Below the pieces are notes generated by a model. The model made no database searches and was not told where the DNA came from. It worked only from the letters and a program-made list of their open reading frames with translations. A DNA stretch of 64,000 nt, from positions 372,001 to 436,000 of the forward strand of contig NC_089552.1 of assembly GCF_040115645.1 (NCBI RefSeq), in the 5' to 3' direction. The DNA comes from Euwallacea fornicatus (lineage: Eukaryota; Arthropoda; Insecta; Coleoptera; Curculionidae). Shown here piece by piece: positions 57,798 through 64,000 of the stretch. A program made the translations under genes and the position numbers. How positions within the stretch are numbered: position 1 is the stretch's first letter; each line of letters opens with the position of its first letter.

Positions 57798-60700
57798 GGA
57801 AACTTCATGTAATAGTTTGTGAGTAAAATCCCGCCTTGAATGTATAATAATGGCTGCACAAGTCGGGGGAAAAACTTTTTATGTAGTACATATGTACGTT
57901 GTTGATTCAATAAAGATTTTGATATATGTATGTGTATACCCAAATATTTGAAACTTTTGTTAATATTTATGCAAGACTTTATGAAGCTGGCAGTGAAAAG
58001 AGGCAACACATGTACCAAGAAAACCTGTAGCAGTCCGAACAGTTGTAATAAAATCGCAGATTTTCAGTTTTTAGTGAATTGATGATTTAGTGAAAACACC
58101 AACATCCACAATAATAACATTAGGGCTGCAGAGAACTCTCATAGAAAATCCTCATCAAGTGCATCAAGTACAACATTTAGGTTGTAATTATCAGCGGTGA
58201 TCACCTTGTTGGCCCTCGAATTCTGTGAGAAAATCCGAATGGTTAACAGCACCTTTGATACCATGTTGATTTGAGTAAAAAAAGAAAAGATGCGATTCAC
58301 ATATGATAACGTGGCCCTACATTTTAGTTTAGTGGCGCAGAGATTTCTGGAGGACCACCACCCTAATCTTATGTATGATCACTAGAACTCACTAATTCAT
58401 TAAACGACAACTTGAAATGAAGGACATCTAATAAGCGTACACCAAGTATATGCGAAAAAATGCATCGACCAACGTTAAGACGAATAGACGTCAGCTCTTA
58501 GAGAGCCATAACACTAGTTAGTGTTTGCAAAATGACGCTTAAATACCACGTTGCCACGCTGCTTTCGCCATGGCACGACATTGAAGGAGTTGCCCTGTCA
58601 TGACCTGCGTACTGTGAAACCCAAGACGACGTGACAACATCGCGACTCGCCGCAGACGGTTTTTTTTTCATGTTTTTGTTATGTCTAGGCTTAGATTTAC
58701 GTACGAAAACACACACCCGTTTTAGGAAGTTACCTAGCACCACTGGTTAAAAGTAACTTGTTGCCCGCTGCGTCCTCGTTACTCGTCTTTTCCAATACAC
58801 AGAAGTTTAACAGATACATTGTTTCCTACTTTAGTAATAGTTGCGAGTTGTTGATTACCTTTTCCTGGCACAAAAAACTGTCCGTTATACTGCGAACTCA
58901 AAGTGAGCCGAAGGTGAATATTCAATCCATATTTACACCGTTTTTTGTTCGTTTGAACCGAACTAAAACATTTTTTTGGTCATTTAGATCCGGAATCACA
59001 TCAGAACGAGCGGAATGCATAGGGACGCGGCGGCACTATTGACGGAGCGTTAGTGTTTTGTTTTACCAGGGATGACGTAACGTACTTGAAAGAAATGACG
59101 CACCCGTAGGAACGAATTTTTGTAAAAAAAACCGTGATCATGACGTTTCCACATGGAGTATTGACATTTTTCTGAGTTTTCTTTGATGGAATTCTGAGTA
59201 AAGGAGACAATCGTCGTATATTGGACGGGGTAAGTGTTATTAAAAAAAAAACTATAAGTAGGCGTTGAAACGTCACGGGCATGTCAAATTCATCCGCTCA
59301 TTTGTTTGTTATTTGTCATTCGTTTGTTAGTAAATTGTTCAATGGTGGATAGCAAATTGCTGTATTATGGCCGTAAGTGTACAGTTCATTATTTACTGCA
59401 AGTTTTTTTAATGTTCAACATCATCGTGTGTATTTTCAATGATTAAGAAATTATAATATAAATGTGCTGCCGCATTTCTCCCACCGGGATGGCTGCGGGA
59501 TAAAAAAAAGCTCAAAGTCCAAGGCAAGAGTGGTATGAGACGAGAACAAGGGTAAAGAGCTTTCTGTGGATAACAGGCGGAGACCCTTTTTTTAAGGGGC
59601 CAGAGTCGCCCTTTAAAGCCTATATATTTAATTAATACCGTGCATAAACAATTTTTTCCATCATCGAATTTATATAGATTTAATAATATTACAATCAACT
59701 TACTGGAAATTAGAATAAATTAAATCCGAACAACCCAAACATAGAAGGACGACGCACCATTAATCACACGGAACAATTTTATTTAACATAAATTATGGCA
59801 TTTCATGCAAAAAAGGCTAGAAAGCGTATTTTACAATAATTCAGTATACCCAATAATGACGTCTTTTAAAGCCACTAGTGGAAAAAAATAAAAACTGAAG
59901 CTTATAATTCTCTAATCGTTTGCCTTCCGTAGGATAAGCTTAGGGACTCCCCAGTAATTAAACTCCCGATAATGCTTAAATAAACACCTCCAAAAGCATT
60001 TAAACTTTATAATCGGTAATATAATTAAAGTTTTTAACCGATAGCGGAACAAAAACTAATCAAAACTTCGGAGTAGGAACTTTTTTTAATGGCAGGTAAA
60101 ATTACTTTGCCTGCTACAAACAAATTTAATTTTCTCAAACATTGCCCTTAATAGGGTCGATTAGGGACTTTACCTAGTTTGTCAGTGGACCTGTTCATAA
60201 AATTTATTTACTTAAAGTTTTAGAGTTTTGCTGAAAGATTTAGGAAAATGATTTTTCAAATTGTTGCTTCGAGAAATCTATTCAAAAGGTAGAATATTTT
60301 TGTATAATCGGCCAAGCTGGCGAATCCGTCATGTAGGACCCATTTCTCTAGGAGAAGGAGCCCAAGGGTTTTAAGCAAAAAGTCGGGAAACGACGTGTTT
60401 ATCAAGTGCATAAAAATTCACGCAAAAGTGGTTCCCAGACATGCACCGAAAACCTAAAGGGCCAAAATGTATTATAAACATGTAATGCCACCAAAACAGT
60501 AGTGCTTTGGTTTTGATCTCTGTATAAATAACGGAAATGTTCCAGGAAGACGTTTTTGAAGGTCCGAGGCCTGAAAATGGCAGTTTTCCTGCTATAAATA
60601 TAGATTTTTTTATACTGAGACATCTCTGAAAACCCATAAATCCAAAATCCACATTTTTAAATGTGTAGTACTTCAAATTGGAAATGACTTCCTTCGTTCA

Positions 60701-62286
60701 TAACCGTAAATCTCCATATAACTTTGATTCCGTGGCCTCTTTGAAAACTTTTAATGCCTCAAAAATACTCCAGAAAGACATTTTAGAAGACGAAGTGCCT
60801 CAGAATAGGAGGCATTTCATTGTAATCCCTATAGGTCCAACTATTCCCAAATTACTCGGTTCTGGAGCTAAACTCTTTTTATTCGAACCTAATAATATGA
60901 GTATTTCCTAAACAGCAAAATTAATTTAATCTGATTCAGCTACAGACCGTCAATTTCCAAATCAGTTTATTAATAACGTCAGCCATTACAGTAACTATTC
61001 CATATACAAAATTAAAAAAGACATTTGCAGGAACGAAGGCTTTATATCAGTAACCCATTTGGGAAGCGTGTTGGGTGAACAGCATAAAATGCTGGAAGAT
61101 AAAACTTTGTTAACAATATTAGAAAGAATGGCCTTCTTAAGGTCTCGCTTAGAAAACAGAATCTCTAGAGAATATTATTTTGGCAAGAGCTTTTAAAAGC
61201 CAGTAATTTGCCAGAGTTTGTATTAAATATTTCACCACTTAAGTGTTTGTTGAAGAAAAGTTGGTGTTGATGGCGAAACTGTTTTAGGTAGAAGCCATAA
61301 TGTGTGTACATTATAGCTTTGGCGTCACGAAGAAACGTTTAGGGTAATACTGGACAAAGAACAAAGAGCTGTGAAGGGGCTGCGTAAGTACCGAGGGAAG
61401 GTCAGACAATAATTCGAGGGACGTGTCTGCCGAGGTAATTCGTGACTATTTCAACTATTGAAAAATTCAACGAGAAAGTGAGTGCGTAAGATTCCTTTGA
61501 AACTATGCGTACTTCCGTAGGTTGCACAATATCGATTTTCAAAACTTATTCCTTCCCCTCCTTCATCGCTCTTTTTATGATCCCAGAATAGCCGATACCG
61601 GATAATATTGCTGATGACTCTGATCCGTCTCTTCAGTACAAAACAAAAATAAATGGTAATAAGGCAATTCCGCGATCATAAATCTCGGTTTTTACCATGA
61701 TGTCGGATGCACAATGACGACAAAATATGAAAATCAATATTCACAGAAAATAAACAATCCTCAAATAGGTAGTTTTATGGTTCTTTTCCTCGGCTGAAAA
61801 CGCCCTACTGTTTCCCGAACATTTATTAGAGCTAATAAAAAGTCAATCGGTTTTATAGATCTTTTAGTGAAGGGTATAAATTATTTAAATATACGTAGTC
61901 CGATCCCTTTCCATTTCTCAGCAGGGCAGACTTCAGCGATAATTTTTTATCGATATGGAATGACACTTTTTGTGCGATTTCATACAAATTTTATGGCCCA
62001 TTTGCGGGCCCCGTCCTTGGACCGAGCGAATACCTGCCTTTGTGACTCGTGCGAGTCCTCTTCTTGATGAAATGGGCGACGTAAAAAGTCCATTCGAACG
62101 CGGCGGACCGCCGCATTATCCACCTAGTAATTGGTTTCTTTATCCGAGGTGGATAATCTCGATTTTAATTCCCGTGTTATTGGATTTTAGGTATCTGCCT
62201 GCCCGTTATGTAGATGACTGCAAATGGCAATAGGAAAAAACCTAAGGTCTAGCACGACTCCATGCCTCGTTCCCGATATGTTTGCC

Positions 62287-62394
62287 GTTGGCATTGCCGA
62301 TTTCTGTCTACATTTAATTGACTCTGGATGAACCGAACTGACGATCCCTAATAGAATCGAAATTGGTCTTTGAGATGTTCAAGTTAATTAAACC
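62287..62394 (+). repeat. Short dispersed repeat, copy B
   Basis: Diverged direct copy of 30459-30560; the best block is ATGAACCGAACTGACGA. Confidence 0.55.
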
Positions 62395-63015
62395 CAAAAC
62401 TTGAATAAGGCATTAAGTCGTAATAGGCCTGTTATGTGTTACAATTATGCAGGCATCTGCGAGGCATTTCTTCAAAGTTTAATTAAATTGTATATGCTAG
62501 AATCACGCTCTGCGCAGATATTTCAAGTCCCGAGATTGAGACGAATGTGGAAAATAACTTACTAAGCTTGAAGCTACGATTCTATTAAATACTCGCATAT
62601 GAACTGCGAGCGTGAACTGGGCTTAAAAATAGATCCTGTTAATAATGCCTGCATCTGTTGAACTACAGCCGAAGTGTCCGCCCCCGTCGCGACTCCGGAC
62701 ATCGGCTACAGATCAATAACTACAATTTCCCTCTTTTCGTTCCGTGTTAGTATCTGTACCGTCGGTGAGATGGAGTAATGGAGAGAGGTTTCGTCCGTGA
62801 TCGATGGAAATGTTAATTACGTTACCATCCCTTTGCTTACGTCTTGGTTCTATTGAACGATAATACACTTAAAACTAAGGCAGCAGTTGTCTTAACAATA
62901 TATCACATTTTAACTTAACAATTAAATAAGTCAACGAAAGAGTGCTAAAATGAGAATATTCCATAAATCATATGAGTAATTGGATAAGTGAAGTCCGACA
63001 ATGAAGTTCGAGGTT

Positions 63016-63021
63016 TTTATT
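63016..63021 (-). promoter_or_regulatory. Possible poly(A) signal overlapping the collagen stop codon
   Basis: The minus strand reads TTC AAA TAA AAA CC, so AATAAA spans the stop codon. If used, the 3' UTR would be only about 10-30 nt. No other AATAAA was noticed on the minus strand in the next few hundred bases. Confidence 0.35.
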
Positions 63022-63949
63022 TGAAACACACGGGGCCGACATTAAATCCGAAAGCCTGATTTGGACTGCCGTAATCCACTGGGTGGAAATCCGTTATAGG
63101 CAGTTGTACTGGCTTTTTAGTCCTTATTTCAAACGTTGTTTCGGATTTTCCTTGGCGGGATTTGCATCCATCATTCAGGACGTTGAATTTTTCTCCTGTA
63201 AAACGTTTTTAGAAAATATTTTTCAGTTTTTCGACTGTAGACGCACCATTAAATCCAAAACGCTGCTCGTTGGCTCCCAACAGGTCAACGGACATGTGGA
63301 AACTGTTGTTTGTAGAATCGTACCAAGCCGCACTATTTACGCACGAATAGGTGAAGTTCTGATGGGCTCCTTCGGATGACAATCTAAGAAAACCCATCTG
63401 AACTACCCCGATTCCGTCGTACGTCATCTGATGAATGTTAATCCGTGAAAGTACCGGTTTTTCTCGCGAATTGACACTTACTTTGAATCCCTTCTGGAGT
63501 TCAGAAAACCATTTGGTGGACGATTCATCCTCTTTCGTCCATGGCAATGCGGGCAAACTGGAGGTGTGCACGTCTGGATAGACGCAAGTTTCGCCGCCCG
63601 CAGTCAGATTGCAGAAAACGTATACTGCGTCGTCGATCATTCCCAAATTTGGATCGATCCAGTACCAATCTACAAGGAGGAATTTGCAACTCCAAAAGTC
63701 GATTGAACGTGCTGTTGAAGGGTACCGTCTTTGAAGTATGGGTGTCCAAAATAGAGGTCTCTGCAAGTCTTTGCGGGATTGTCCCTATTGCCCAAAGGCT
63801 TTTTCTCGTTCTCCAGTTCTACGCGCATGGAATAGATCGATGTGTACATATCCAAAAACTTTACGTTAATGCTGTTGTTGTCCACTGTTTGATCAGTTTC
63901 AGTTGAGTCTTCGTTGTTCATCTTGTCGACGGTCTCTTGAAATTCTGAA
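63017..63949 (-). CDS. Fibrillar collagen C-propeptide (COLFI domain), last four exons
   Basis: The exons on the minus strand are about 63949-63726, 63669-63482, 63427-63247 and 63195-63017 (stop TAA at 63017-63019). Introns are 56, 54 and 51 bp, all GT-AG. Phases fit throughout. Joined, they give a nearly complete COLFI domain: NPAKTCRDL, YWIDPNLG, VFCNLTAGGETCVYPD, GVVQMGFLRL, QNFTYSC, NDGCKSRQGKSETTFEIRT and the C-terminus FGFNVGPVCFK. COLFI is the propeptide that brings three fibrillar procollagen chains together in the endoplasmic reticulum and is cleaved off outside the cell. GVVQM and FTAGG-like wording place it nearest to V/XI-type chains. Six cysteines are present; the two that normally link chains are not. 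QNFT keeps the conserved N-glycosylation site. The triple helix and the rest lie beyond the right edge. The acceptor of the first exon (63950 or 63945) is uncertain. Confidence 0.93.
63428..63481 (-). other. 54-nt in-frame intron without stop codons
   Basis: A GTAAGT donor directly follows the GFK codons and a CAG acceptor precedes ATGACG. The segment is 18 codons long and has no stop, so the reading frame is open through it. The spliced protein fits the COLFI family better (GFK then MTYDGIGVVQM). Its size matches the other two introns. Confidence 0.75.
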
Positions 63950-64000
63950 CTAAACAAAGGTTAAAACGTTAAACGTTCGGAGATTAATTTATAAATTAAT

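Larger units (their letters stand above)
55555..63016. other. Non-coding stretch downstream of the collagen gene
   Basis: No exon or complete transposon is recognised in 7.4 kb. It holds a CA/CG microsatellite (56867-56889), a perfect 10-bp hairpin (57775-57797, AGTTTGAAGC/GCTTCAAACT) and a dispersed repeat (62287-62394). Open frames are short, AT-rich and motif-free. Confidence 0.5.

Noticed and set aside
63209..63766. A single 185-codon collagen exon read through the introns
   Set aside because: It includes intron sequence at both ends and the 54-nt segment; splicing at GT-AG sites restores COLFI motifs on both sides.

Overview
The window is eukaryotic and almost certainly from an insect or a close arthropod. 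It is AT-rich and gene-poor, has introns of 51-56 bp, and is full of Tc1/mariner-type DNA transposons with TA target duplications. At the right edge lies the 3' end of a fibrillar collagen gene. Drosophila lacks fibrillar collagens, so a non-drosophilid insect such as a beetle is the best guess. The species cannot be fixed from sequence alone.

Layout. A Tc1-like transposase remnant is cut by the left edge (1-384, minus). A CAGGGTG-ended Tc1/mariner remnant starts at 1411. A decayed Tc1-like element with TIRs and TA duplications occupies 5149-6765. A decayed mariner lies at 11787-12997 (transposase on minus). An 832-bp mariner deletion derivative at 18691-19522 is followed after 41 bp by a Tc1-like element (19564-20971). 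A scrambled Tc1-like remnant with long inverted repeats lies at 25091-26357. A full-length Ty3/gypsy-type LTR retrotransposon spans 30695-36406: its 460-bp LTRs look identical, the target duplication is TGTA, and it has one intact 1310-codon gag-pol frame. A second 832-bp mariner derivative (39694-40525) abuts a fold-back MITE (about 40530-41114). A third mariner (41846-43625) carries a nested 498-bp PIF/Harbinger-type element that still encodes most of a MADF DNA-binding domain. A young-looking Tc1-like element with 201-bp TIRs lies at 53976-55552.

The only host gene recognised is the fibrillar collagen C-propeptide (63017-63949, minus), in four exons; the rest of the gene lies beyond the right edge. 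Most of the window is therefore sequence downstream of this gene that has collected transposons of several ages. The LTR element is the youngest and the only one that looks able to work. The Tc1 copy at 54 kb is young but carries a frameshift, an in-frame stop and a lost catalytic residue. The rest are relics or non-autonomous derivatives.

Limits: all coordinates, alignments and identity estimates were read by eye. Family names rest on recognised protein motifs, not on database searches. Long stretches between elements hold only short spurious open frames, microsatellites and a few hairpins.
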